Source: Rhizobacter sp. OV335 (lineage in GTDB: Bacteria; Pseudomonadota; Gammaproteobacteria; Burkholderiales; Burkholderiaceae_C). Taken from it: a DNA stretch of 47,941 bases. Shown piece by piece: positions 1-7,392 of the stretch. Numbering within the stretch: position 1 is the stretch's first letter; the number at the start of each line of letters is the position of its first letter. Location: positions 1 to 47,941 of the forward strand of contig NZ_FRCQ01000041.1 of assembly GCF_900142965.1 (NCBI RefSeq), written 5' to 3'. The position numbers and the translations under genes were made by a program. Below the pieces are notes generated by a model. The model searched no databases. It was not told the origin of the DNA and worked only from the letters and a program-made list of their open reading frames with translations.

Positions 1-768
1 GGCACCGCGCTTGGCCGCGATCAGCCAGACGATGTCATCGCGGATGCGCCCTTCAGCCTGCGCCTCGACGATCTCTTCTCGCTTGGCCACGCCCGTGTAG
101 CCCGAGTCGCCGTGCACGCGGCGCTCCTGGCCGTGCAGCAGCGCATGCGCGTTGGCCACGTCGCTCTCGTTGGCAGAGGTCACGCGCACGCTGTGCACGA
201 GGCCCGAGTCGGCATCCACGCCGATGTGCGCCTTCATGCCGAAGTAGTACTGCTGGCCCTTCTTGGCTTGGTGCATCTCAGGGTCGCGCTCACCGTCCTG
301 GTTCTTCGTCGAGCTCGGCGCCGCGATGATCGTCGCGTCCACCAGCGTCCCCTCTCGCATCAGCAACCCGCGCTCGCCCAAGTGCACGTTGACCTTGTCG
401 AAGATCGCCTTCGTCAGCGCGTGCTGCTCCAGCAGCCGGCGGAACTTCAGCAGCGTGGTCGCGTCAGGCGCCTGCTCGCGTGCCAAGTCCACGCCCACGA
501 ACTCGCGCATCGCCTGGCTGTCGTACAGCGCGTCCTCCAGGCCCTCGTCGCTCAGGCTGTACCACTGCTGCAGGAAGTACATCCTCAGCATCCGCTCCAC
601 GCCGATCGGCGGGCGACCGACGCGGCCGCTGCGCGGATAGTGCGGCTCGATCAAGCCGCACAACGCCGACCATGGCACCACGCGCTCCATCTCGCCCAGG
701 AACTTCTCGCGCCTCGTCTGGCGTTTCTTGCCTGCGTACTCCAGGCTCGCAAAGCTCGTCTGCTTCAT
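1..768 (-). CDS. IS5-family (IS5 group) DDE transposase, 3' end missing at window edge
   Basis: This is the N-terminal 256 residues of a transposase of roughly 320 residues. ATG at 768 opens a frame beginning MKQTSFASLEYAGKK, followed by the RPPIGVERMLRMYFLQQWY segment (about 52-70) typical of the DUF772/InsH N-terminal domain. The first two catalytic acids are visible: D144 in VDATII and D221 in HGDSGYTG. The glutamate of the DDE triad lies beyond the left edge. The protein catalyses cut-and-paste movement of its own element. No frameshift is seen in the visible part, so it may be active. An antisense frame and a shifted same-strand frame over it are shadows. Confidence 0.93.
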   Translation of the reverse strand, partial: MKQTSFASLEYAGKKRQTRREKFLGEMERVVPWSALCGLIEPHYPRSGRVGRPPIGVERMLRMYFLQQWYSLSDEGLEDALYDSQAMREFVGVDLAREQAPDATTLLKFRRLLEQHALTKAIFDKVNVHLGERGLLMREGTLVDATIIAAPSSTKNQDGERDPEMHQAKKGQQYYFGMKAHIGVDADSGLVHSVRVTSANESDVANAHALLHGQERRVHGDSGYTGVAKREEIVEAQAEGRIRDDIVWLIAAKRGA

Positions 769-834
769 GCAACCATCCTCGCTGTCCACGGCTCGTTCGG
801 CCATCGAGATCTGCCCGAATAAATCAGCGGTTCC
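1..834 (-). mobile_element. IS5-family insertion sequence, left part only (other end outside window)
   Basis: The element contains the transposase on the minus strand and continues past base 1. Its visible outer end is the segment CGAATAAATCAGCGGTTCC ending near base 834, immediately followed by CTAG (835-838). IS5-group elements characteristically insert at and duplicate a YTAR/CTAG-type tetranucleotide, so 835-838 is the probable target duplication. The second copy and the other inverted repeat lie outside the window, so the duplication cannot be confirmed. The exact terminal base is uncertain by one or two positions. Confidence 0.75.
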
Positions 835-1104
835 CTAGGGAGCGAATACGTGGTCTATGCCCCCGAGCTAGACGACTCTGAGGGCCGAAGCTGGGGACGC
901 GCTACTTGGACTCTATTTGCCATCGTCAATAGCCAGTTGGAGAACTCCTCGGTGCGGCTTTACGCCATCAACGGCGGAAACGATCTTGGAGGAATGTTTC
1001 TCACGGCGAGCCAGGCTGGGCGGGCAAAGGCCTCTCTGAAGAACAAGACGGACTGGCCTTACCTGCCGACCGATCGGCACCCGTGGTATGGACAACATCA
1101 TTGA
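835..1104 (+). pseudogene. 3' fragment of a conserved gene interrupted by the IS5 element
   Basis: An open frame enters directly from the IS end, through the CTAG target (reading LGSEYVVYAPELDDSEG), and stops at 1102-1104 after about 88 residues. The last 48 residues, including RLYAINGGNDLGGMFLT and DWPYLPTDRHPWYGQHH, look like a folded, conserved protein end rather than noise. No credible start codon with a ribosome site exists downstream of the element; a GTG at 850 could be called but lies inside the conserved run. The simplest reading is that the 5' part of this gene lies on the far side of the insertion. I do not recognise the family. Confidence 0.55.
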
Positions 1105-1227
1105 AGTCCGGTGACGAAGCGCGACCAGAGACAGAACGTATGGTCGACGAGAGTCTTTCGGCCATTGGCGGACGGCCGTGGAGGACGGCTCTGAGGCACC
1201 GAGCTTGCTGCCGTAAGGGGGAATTCG

Positions 1228-1764
1228 TTGAGCAAGAGAACGATAGAAATCGCGCCATACAACCCGTTGTGGGCGACCATGTTCGAACACGAGCAGCAAG
1301 CGCTGGAGAATGTTCTTGGCCCGCATGCCCGAATCCACCACATTGGCAGCACATCAGTACCCGGGCTTGCTGCGAAGGTCGTCATTGACATCCTCGTTGA
1401 GGTGCCTCGCGTCGAGCAACTCGACTCGCTGACTACCGGCTTCCGCGGGCTCGGATACGAACCGCGGGGAGAGAATGGAATTCCCGAGCGCCGTTACTTC
1501 GTCAAGGGGTCCTCGAAGCGAACGCATCAAGTCCATGCGTTTCGCACTGGATCTCACGATGTTCGTCGCCATCTCGCTCTGCGAGACTTCTTGCGAACGA
1601 ACAGCGAAGCGCGCGACGCGTACGCTGCGGTCAAGCGCCACGCTGTCGCTGAATGCGGCAACGATGTCTATGCCTACACCACACTAAAGATTGATTTTGC
1701 CAGGCTGCTTGAAGCCCGCTCTTTGACCGCTCTCGATAGCGCTCAGGGGAGGCGCCGGACTTGA
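1228..1764 (+). CDS. GrpB family protein (UPF0157)
   Basis: The 178-residue product carries the GrpB signature HHIGSTSVPGLAAK at about 37-50, followed by the VVIDILVEV strand, and ends with YTTLKIDFARLLEA. These belong to the GrpB/UPF0157 family, a nucleotidyltransferase-like fold of uncertain function that is sometimes fused to dephospho-CoA kinase. Length is normal for a stand-alone member (about 170-180). The start is TTG at 1228, chosen because it directly precedes the family N-terminus and has a GGGGG ribosome-site-like run about 7 bases upstream. The stop overlaps the next start by four bases, suggesting translational coupling. Confidence 0.85.
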   Translation: MSKRTIEIAPYNPLWATMFEHEQQALENVLGPHARIHHIGSTSVPGLAAKVVIDILVEVPRVEQLDSLTTGFRGLGYEPRGENGIPERRYFVKGSSKRTHQVHAFRTGSHDVRRHLALRDFLRTNSEARDAYAAVKRHAVAECGNDVYAYTTLKIDFARLLEARSLTALDSAQGRRRT

Positions 1765-2066
1765 ACCTTGGCCAGATCATCGCGAGCCTGTCTGCCGACG
1801 ACACACGCACTATCGTCGCAAAACGCCCTTGGATGGAAAATTCCGAGGCGCGATTGATATCGCTTACCGATGGATTCCGAGTGCCGAGCGACGTGTTGAG
1901 TGAAGGCTTCGAGTACTTCCTAGAGGTCGACATCGTGGTCAACGATGTGCTCGGCGACCTTGCGAACCGCCTGTCGCCTGCCCAACGGATAGCAGCAGTT
2001 GTCTTCTACGCGGAGAACGACGCCTACCCGGATTGGCTCAACGCGATGAGCAGGGGGCTTTCCTGA
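1761..2066 (+). CDS. small conserved hypothetical protein, coupled to GrpB (possibly DUF7716-like)
   Basis: This 101-residue acidic protein starts with TTG at 1761 inside the TTGA that also holds the GrpB stop. It contains SEARLISLTDGFRVPSDVL and a well-formed C-terminus, QRIAAVVFYAENDAYPDWLN. There is no signal peptide or membrane segment, so it should be cytosolic. The sequence resembles small immunity-like or DUF7716-type proteins I have seen in proteobacteria, but I cannot confirm the family. The overlap with GrpB implies co-translation. Nothing shows its function. Confidence 0.65.
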   Translation: MNLGQIIASLSADDTRTIVAKRPWMENSEARLISLTDGFRVPSDVLSEGFEYFLEVDIVVNDVLGDLANRLSPAQRIAAVVFYAENDAYPDWLNAMSRGLS

Positions 2067-2269
2067 ATGGCAGCTTTGCGGCTTTGAAAGAGCGACGTCG
2101 AAGGACGGCAACGGGTCGTACTCGGTCCTTCGATCTGCGCGCGGTTCTTGCGGGATCGCACCCCGCCAGTTCGTTGAAGCGCCTGGGGGAGTTTTGGGGA
2201 AGTGGCCATCGAGCGCGCTGCTTCCTGCTCCATCCGCAGCGTGGCGAGACTCTCGACTTCGTGCGCCGT

Positions 2270-3172
2270 CTAACCGCGAAAAACCGGGATCGAGCCGCTG
2301 GCGTTGCGACGATCGCCGGCCGCGACCAGAAGTCGCCGGAGGCGCTCGATGTTCGCCTCTCCCCGCGCCAAGGAGTCAGCCGAGGTATGGACCGAATAGT
2401 TTCCCAGGTGCAGATCATGTAGGTGCGGCGCCGCTGAGCCAATGACGAAGATCGCGTCGCTGCTCTGGCTTGCCTGCAGGGTGATTGGCTGCTGTGATTG
2501 TTCGAAGATGACCATTTCGCCTTCGTCCGCAGGCGTGTCTCCAACAAGCTGGCCGCTTGCGACGGCGAGCCAGGAGACTGGCTGGGCTTCGGGCGGTGTG
2601 AATGTCCAGGCTGTCCCGGCGGCCAGGCGCAGCAGGAGGTAGGTCATGCCATCAGGCGAGCGGGCGGGGCTGCGAGCCCCGTCGTAGCTGCCGAGGATCA
2701 CGCGGGCCGGACCGGCGGCCGGAACGTGCTGCGCTTCCACGTACTGGCTGTCGACCGTCGAGTGCTCGAGCTCGGGCTGCAGAGCGATCCATAGCTGGAA
2801 GCCCTTGGCTTTTGGAGCGACGCCACCCGAGAGCTCCTTCCCGTGCCACACACCGTTTCCAGAACGCATCCATTCAAAGCCGCCGAACCCGATGTGACCC
2901 ACGCCGTCGGCTGGATCGTCGAAGCGCAAATCCCCCTCGGCAATGACCGTGATCGTCGCAAGTCCGGAATGGGGATGAACGGACATTCCTCCGCGTGGAT
3001 CGTGGAGGTCCAGGTTGAACAGGTCCAGGAACACGAAGGGCTTGAGCGTATGCCCAAGATCGGACGGGCTCATCAGGCGGGTGATGGGACCGTGAGTGAG
3101 GCCGCGTGTCCGAAAGGTCACGCGGCGAGCGCCAGCGTCAGAAGGGACTGGATATTTGCTGATTGAGTTCAT
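2270..3172 (-). CDS. pirin family protein
   Basis: The 300-residue cupin protein has the pirin N-terminal layout: SVHPHSGLATITVI with metal-ligand candidates H66 and H68, then GFGGFEWMRSGNGVWHGKE with H110. Canonical pirins have HxE at this second site; here the next acid is E113 (HGKE), one residue further, so metal binding may be altered. A second cupin half covers about 170-290. Bacterial pirins are cytosolic non-haem iron proteins; some act as quercetin dioxygenases and others as redox-linked regulators. The start ATG at 3172 precedes MNSISKYPVPSDAGARRV, a usual beginning. It stands alone, with a hydrolase relic upstream. Confidence 0.9.
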   Translation of the reverse strand: MNSISKYPVPSDAGARRVTFRTRGLTHGPITRLMSPSDLGHTLKPFVFLDLFNLDLHDPRGGMSVHPHSGLATITVIAEGDLRFDDPADGVGHIGFGGFEWMRSGNGVWHGKELSGGVAPKAKGFQLWIALQPELEHSTVDSQYVEAQHVPAAGPARVILGSYDGARSPARSPDGMTYLLLRLAAGTAWTFTPPEAQPVSWLAVASGQLVGDTPADEGEMVIFEQSQQPITLQASQSSDAIFVIGSAAPHLHDLHLGNYSVHTSADSLARGEANIERLRRLLVAAGDRRNASGSIPVFRG

Positions 3173-3321
3173 GGTTCAGTGCCAGGGGAAACTGATGCGA
3201 CTTCCCCGCGTCGCTTTGCGAAAGCGAGTGTCGTCAAACAGGGGCGGCAAGGCACTGTCTGAACGTGCTTCCTGCAGTCTGAAAGTGCGAGAAGGGTGCG
3301 GCGAGAAGCCGTTCTGGTTCA

Positions 3322-3414
3322 CAACTGATTGAATACGTGGGCGGCCCGCACGGGATCACCGACATCCACAAGGACCGGCTGAACAATGACTTGCTGGCCT
3401 TCGTGAAGAAGTAA
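3322..3414 (+). pseudogene. C-terminal relic of an alpha/beta-hydrolase (non-haem chloroperoxidase-like)
   Basis: A 30-codon frame reads [17 protein letters not shown] and [12 protein letters not shown], then a stop. This matches the last helix and catalytic-histidine segment (GGPHG) of chloroperoxidase/AB-hydrolase proteins. The frame has no matching upstream sequence: it reaches a stop at 3280-3282 with unrelated residues between. It is therefore a 3' end left after deletion or recombination. It lies between the pirin and LysR genes; pirins and such hydrolases are often regulated together, so it may mark a lost partner. Confidence 0.7.
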
Positions 3415-3464
3415 CCCACGAAGCCGGGATGCGCTGCGTCCCGGCTGCCGACAGAGCCGAGCGC

Positions 3465-4364
3465 TCACGGTTGAGGTTTGCCAAGATCGAAGTCGGGAGA
3501 CCTGCTGAAGTACTCCGTCAGCATTTCCGTCAACACCCTGATCTTCCGCGTGGGATGCTGGCCCGGCGGGCGCACAACGTATGCGCCTGCCGGCTTGGAT
3601 GGATGCTGCGGCATGACAGTCACCAGCGCGCCCGAAGCCAGATGGGGGCGTGTGAGTGCAACGGGCAGGTAGCCGATGCCCAGGCCTGCCAACGCCGCCG
3701 CGACCAGGGCAATGCCGTTGTCTGCCTTGAAGCGGCCCTGCGGCCGAATGGCAACGACCTCGTTCCCATCCATCAATTGCCAGGTCTCCGTGCCCTGCAT
3801 CAGCGCTTCGTGGTCAATGAGTTCGTCCAGCGTCTGAGGTGCACCGTGCGTTGCAATGTAGGTGGGACTTGCGACCAAGCTCCCATGCACGGGGCCAACA
3901 CGTCGAGCGACCAGATTGGAATCCGCAAGGTGGCCCAGGCGAATTGCGCAGTCGTAGCCTCCGGCGATCAGATCGACGAACTGATCGCTGTAGCAAGTCT
4001 GGATGTGAAGCTTTGGATGCCGACTCGCCATCTCGGCGAGTACGGGTGCGAAGTGGGTTGGTCCAAAGGACAACGGCGCGGCAACGCGCATGCGGCCGCG
4101 AAGCTCTCCCGCGGGCAGCAGCGTCTCTCGGGCAATATCCATCTCATTGCACACTCTGTCGGCATAGTCACGAAACGTCGCGCCAGCCTCGGTGAGATTC
4201 GCACCTCGCGTGGTACGGGCGAGCAACTGAACGCCCAACTCCGCCTCAAGCTTGATCAGCCGCCGGCTGACAATGGATTTGGCAACGCCGAGACGAGCGG
4301 CTGCCGCGGTGATGCCTCCCGCATCGGCAACCTCGACGAAGGTCCGCAGTTCCTCGATATCCAC
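3465..4364 (-). CDS. LysR-family transcriptional regulator
   Basis: The 299-residue protein has an N-terminal winged helix-turn-helix (about 1-60: ELRTFVEVADAGGITAAAARL, then VAKSIVSRRLIKLEAELGVQL) and a LysR effector domain from about 90, with PLSFGPTHFAPVLAEMASRHP and YDCAIRLGHLADSNLVARRV. The start is GTG at 4364, giving the family-standard VDIEELRTF and an AGGA ribosome site about 8-9 bases upstream. A longer reading to 4721 is rejected because it runs through the divergent regulator. It is transcribed away from the AraC gene, with a 115-bp shared control region. The target is unknown; the upstream pirin/hydrolase relic and the downstream amidohydrolase/porin pair are candidates. Confidence 0.92.
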   Translation of the reverse strand: MDIEELRTFVEVADAGGITAAAARLGVAKSIVSRRLIKLEAELGVQLLARTTRGANLTEAGATFRDYADRVCNEMDIARETLLPAGELRGRMRVAAPLSFGPTHFAPVLAEMASRHPKLHIQTCYSDQFVDLIAGGYDCAIRLGHLADSNLVARRVGPVHGSLVASPTYIATHGAPQTLDELIDHEALMQGTETWQLMDGNEVVAIRPQGRFKADNGIALVAAALAGLGIGYLPVALTRPHLASGALVTVMPQHPSKPAGAYVVRPPGQHPTRKIRVLTEMLTEYFSRSPDFDLGKPQP

Positions 4365-4479
4365 TTTGTGTTCCTGTTTCTGCGACACAGCTGAGCAAAA
4401 GTCGTCCCACCGTACCACGAGGATGGATGTGAAGATGCGTGCAGGAGTAGCCAGGGTGACTCCTCCGCCATTCATCCGC

Positions 4480-5355
4480 ATGTCAAACGCAATAGAACTT
4501 TCTGAAAACTTGGGGTCGCTGAACATTTCCAGTCGTTGCTGGAACGGCGTCAATGTGGATCTGAGTGAGTACGCCTGCGCGGGCAGAGTCTTGCTGCCGA
4601 TCAACAGGCGCGAACAGTTGACTCGATTCAGCGCGCAGCTCGAAGAGGTGGGACGGGAACGCGCCGAGCCCAGGTCGGCGCCCAATACCCCGAACCCACA
4701 TGCGTACAAGCCTCGGCCCATGTACTTCGCGCCGGCGCAGATGAAGGTGTGGGGATATGCCGCAGATTCCCGCTATCTGAAGTGTGGAACGATCAGCTTC
4801 GACGTCGACGTGCTCCAGAAGCGTCTCGGAATCCATGTATCGCCGGAGCAGGCCGGCGTCCCTCGTCTGCGCATGAACGATGACCGGTTGTGGACATTGA
4901 TGAGGTTGCTGACGGACGCGATTGATGATTTCGACCCCACCGCGCAACTCTACGGTGACTCGCTGACTGCAGCGATCGCGGCAAGGCTCTTCGAGCCACC
5001 CAAAGAGACGAAAGGGAGCCAGTGTCGGCTCTCAGCCCTCCAGATGAAGGATGCGATGAGCTATCTCGAGGCGAAGATGCCGGCCAGGGTGGAACTCGCC
5101 ACGCTCGCGGAACTGGCGGGTCTGTCGCAGTCGCACTACAGCCGCGCCTTCAAGGCGTCGACCGGCATGGCGCCGTATCAGTGGCAGTTGCAGGCGCGTG
5201 TCGAACGGGCAAAGGACCTGCTCTTGAACACCAATGGCTGCCTGCAGGACGTTGCCGAAGCCACTGGCTTTGCAGACGCGGTGCACTTCGGGCGGACCTT
5301 CCGCAAGCTGACTGGCGCGAGCCCCGTTGCATGGCGGACGGACCGGCTCACTTAG
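4480..5355 (+). CDS. AraC-family transcriptional regulator
   Basis: The 291-residue protein ends in a two-helix-turn-helix AraC domain (about 190-285): LATLAELAGLSQSHYSRAFK, STGMAPYQWQLQARVERAKD, then LQDVAEATGFADAVHFGRTF and RKLTGASPVAW. The N-terminal 180 residues form a ligand-type region I do not recognise. ATG at 4480 (MSNAIELSENLG) was chosen because longer versions run into the divergent LysR gene. It precedes, in the same direction, the amidohydrolase/outer-membrane channel pair and is the best candidate regulator of it; this is inference from position. A hairpin follows its stop. Confidence 0.88.
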   Translation: MSNAIELSENLGSLNISSRCWNGVNVDLSEYACAGRVLLPINRREQLTRFSAQLEEVGRERAEPRSAPNTPNPHAYKPRPMYFAPAQMKVWGYAADSRYLKCGTISFDVDVLQKRLGIHVSPEQAGVPRLRMNDDRLWTLMRLLTDAIDDFDPTAQLYGDSLTAAIAARLFEPPKETKGSQCRLSALQMKDAMSYLEAKMPARVELATLAELAGLSQSHYSRAFKASTGMAPYQWQLQARVERAKDLLLNTNGCLQDVAEATGFADAVHFGRTFRKLTGASPVAWRTDRLT

Positions 5356-5366
5356 AGCGTCGGGTC

Positions 5367-5382
5367 GTTCGCAAAGGCGAAC
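5367..5382 (+). terminator. hairpin after the AraC gene
   Basis: GTTCGC-AAAG-GCGAAC forms a perfect 6-bp stem with a four-base loop 12 bases after the stop. No T-tract follows, so it may be a weak or factor-assisted terminator. Confidence 0.4.
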
Positions 5383-5583
5383 AGCAAACGCATTCTGCGG
5401 ATGGTGCTGAACGCTCGGTCTCATGAGCGAATCGTGCTGCCGCCAGCAACAACGGTCAGTGACTGCGCCAAACCGCGCAGGCAACATCTTTTCCCATTCA
5501 GCGCACGCCTCTGCGGGATCCGGCTGGTTGATCGGGTCGTGGCAGCGTCGTGTTCTCTTGACGCAATCGAAAAAGGAATCGAA

Positions 5584-7392
5584 GTGAAGTTGACAGTACT
5601 GATCGCATTGATGGTGGTGAATGGCTTGACCAGCGCCCATGCACAAACCAAGCAAGAAGCGACAGGCGCAGACCTGATCGTGCACAACGCGAAGATCTAC
5701 ACCGGGAATGCCGCACAGCCGGAGGCATCCGCCGTGGCCGTCAAGGGCGGCCGCATCTACTCAGTCGGCACCGATGCCGAAGTGCTGGCTTTGAAGAAGA
5801 CCAACACCCGCGTCATCGACTCCCGAGGCCGACGTCTCATCCCGGGCATCATCGACGCGCACACCCATGTGCTCAACGAGGGGGGATACAACTACACCCT
5901 GCGATGGGACGGCGTTCCCACGCTGCGCCGGGCCCTGGCGATGCTCAGTGAGCAAGCCAGGCGAACCCCGGAAGGCCAGTGGGTCAAGGTGATTGGCGGC
6001 TGGTCTCCCTACCAGTTCGAGGAGAACCGCTTCCCCACCATGGACGAACTCCGCAAGGCCGTCCCCAATCGCCCGTTGATCGTGCAGTACGCCTACAACC
6101 GCGCCTTCCTGAACCAGCAGGCGATGGACGCCTTTGGCGTTGGCACCGACAAGTTCCCCCAGTTGCCGGGCACCGAGTTGGAGAAGGACGCGCAGGGCAG
6201 GTACACCGGTGTGGTCCATGGCTACACGTTCACGTTCATCGCCATGGAGACCATGGTCCCCCAGCTTTCTTTCGATGAGGAGGTGAGCTCGCTGGTTCAG
6301 ACGATCCATAGTCTCAACCGCGTCGGGATCACGTCCGTCATCGATGCGGGCACGGGCTTCCGCGGCTATCCCAAGGCCGTGCCCACCGTGGATGCCCTCG
6401 CCCGCGACAACCGCCTCAACATCCGCATGCCCTTCATGGACATCCAGTTTGGAGAAGGCGCCGACTTCAACGTGGTGGACGCGCAGATCACGGCGATCAC
6501 GAAGACGGCGCCGATCAGTCCCGGGCACAACCTGCACCCGCACCTGGCCCACGGTCATGCCTACCAGGGCGCCGGCGAGTTGCTGTCGGTGGAGGTGCAC
6601 GATCACGAGAACTTCGACCGTCCGGCGGTCATCGTCCAGCCGGACAAGATGCGAGAACTGGTGGAGCGGGACATTTCCAAGCTGGTCCTACGGCGCATTC
6701 CTTTCCGCGAGCACATCACCTACGACGAGAACATCACGCCTTTCCTCGATGCGCTTGAGAAGCTCAACGAGAAGATGCCGCTCGACGGTCTGCGCTGGAG
6801 TCTCGAACACGCCGAGACCATCAGTCCCGCGAACATCGCCAGGGTCAAGGTGCTGGGCGGCGGCATCGCCCTGGACACCAAGATGGCGTTGCACGGCGAC
6901 AGTTTCATCAAGACCCACGGTCGCGACAAGGCGTTGTTGACTCCCCGCCTGCGCCAACTCGTCGACAGCGGCATCCCGCTGGCCATGACCACTGATGCCT
7001 TCCGGGCGTCCTCGTTCAATCCGTGGATTGGTATCAGCTGGATGGTGTCGGGGAAGTCGGTCTCCGGAACCGAAGTGCTGGCCAAGGACAACCGCCTGTC
7101 ACGCGCCGAAGCGCTGGGACTGTTCACTCGCAAGGCGGCGTGGTTCATGAACACCGAGTCCGAGATGGGCATGATCGCCCCCGGCCATCTCGCCGACTTC
7201 GCGGTGCTCGACAGGGACTACTTCTCGATTGCGGAAGCCCAGATCAAATCCATTTCCTCGGTCTTGACAGTCATGGATGGCCGGGTGGTGTATGGCGCGC
7301 AGGACTACCAATCGCTTTCGCCGGTACTGCCCGAGATCCTGCCCGCCTGGTCACCAATCAAACACTTCGGCGGCTACTACCAAGCCCGATGA
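5584..7392 (+). CDS. secreted YtcJ-type metal-dependent amidohydrolase
   Basis: The 602-residue product has a signal peptide (MKLTVLIALMVVNGLTSAHA, then Q) and an amidohydrolase_3 (YtcJ/NfdA-like) fold. Visible features are the N-terminal beta-sandwich (DLIVHNAKIYTGN), the metal-binding DAHTHV with H93 and H95, the LEHAE histidine region, MTTDAFRASSFNPW, and the C-terminal GMIAPGHLADFAVLDRDYF. The family hydrolyses amides, formamides or cyclic imides; the substrate is not evident. GTG at 5584 is the start because AAGGA lies just upstream and the signal peptide begins there. The stop overlaps the next gene as ATGA, so enzyme and outer-membrane channel are co-translated. A periplasmic site is expected. 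Confidence 0.9.
   Translation: MKLTVLIALMVVNGLTSAHAQTKQEATGADLIVHNAKIYTGNAAQPEASAVAVKGGRIYSVGTDAEVLALKKTNTRVIDSRGRRLIPGIIDAHTHVLNEGGYNYTLRWDGVPTLRRALAMLSEQARRTPEGQWVKVIGGWSPYQFEENRFPTMDELRKAVPNRPLIVQYAYNRAFLNQQAMDAFGVGTDKFPQLPGTELEKDAQGRYTGVVHGYTFTFIAMETMVPQLSFDEEVSSLVQTIHSLNRVGITSVIDAGTGFRGYPKAVPTVDALARDNRLNIRMPFMDIQFGEGADFNVVDAQITAITKTAPISPGHNLHPHLAHGHAYQGAGELLSVEVHDHENFDRPAVIVQPDKMRELVERDISKLVLRRIPFREHITYDENITPFLDALEKLNEKMPLDGLRWSLEHAETISPANIARVKVLGGGIALDTKMALHGDSFIKTHGRDKALLTPRLRQLVDSGIPLAMTTDAFRASSFNPWIGISWMVSGKSVSGTEVLAKDNRLSRAEALGLFTRKAAWFMNTESEMGMIAPGHLADFAVLDRDYFSIAEAQIKSISSVLTVMDGRVVYGAQDYQSLSPVLPEILPAWSPIKHFGGYYQAR

Noticed and set aside
2067-2269. Possible small gene between the DUF7716-like gene and pirin
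   Set aside because: Frames here show no ribosome site, composition or conserved pattern; treated as non-coding.
4365-4721. N-terminal extension of the LysR gene to 418 residues
   Set aside because: The extension has no LysR similarity and overlaps the AraC coding region; GTG at 4364 has a ribosome site and the standard start.
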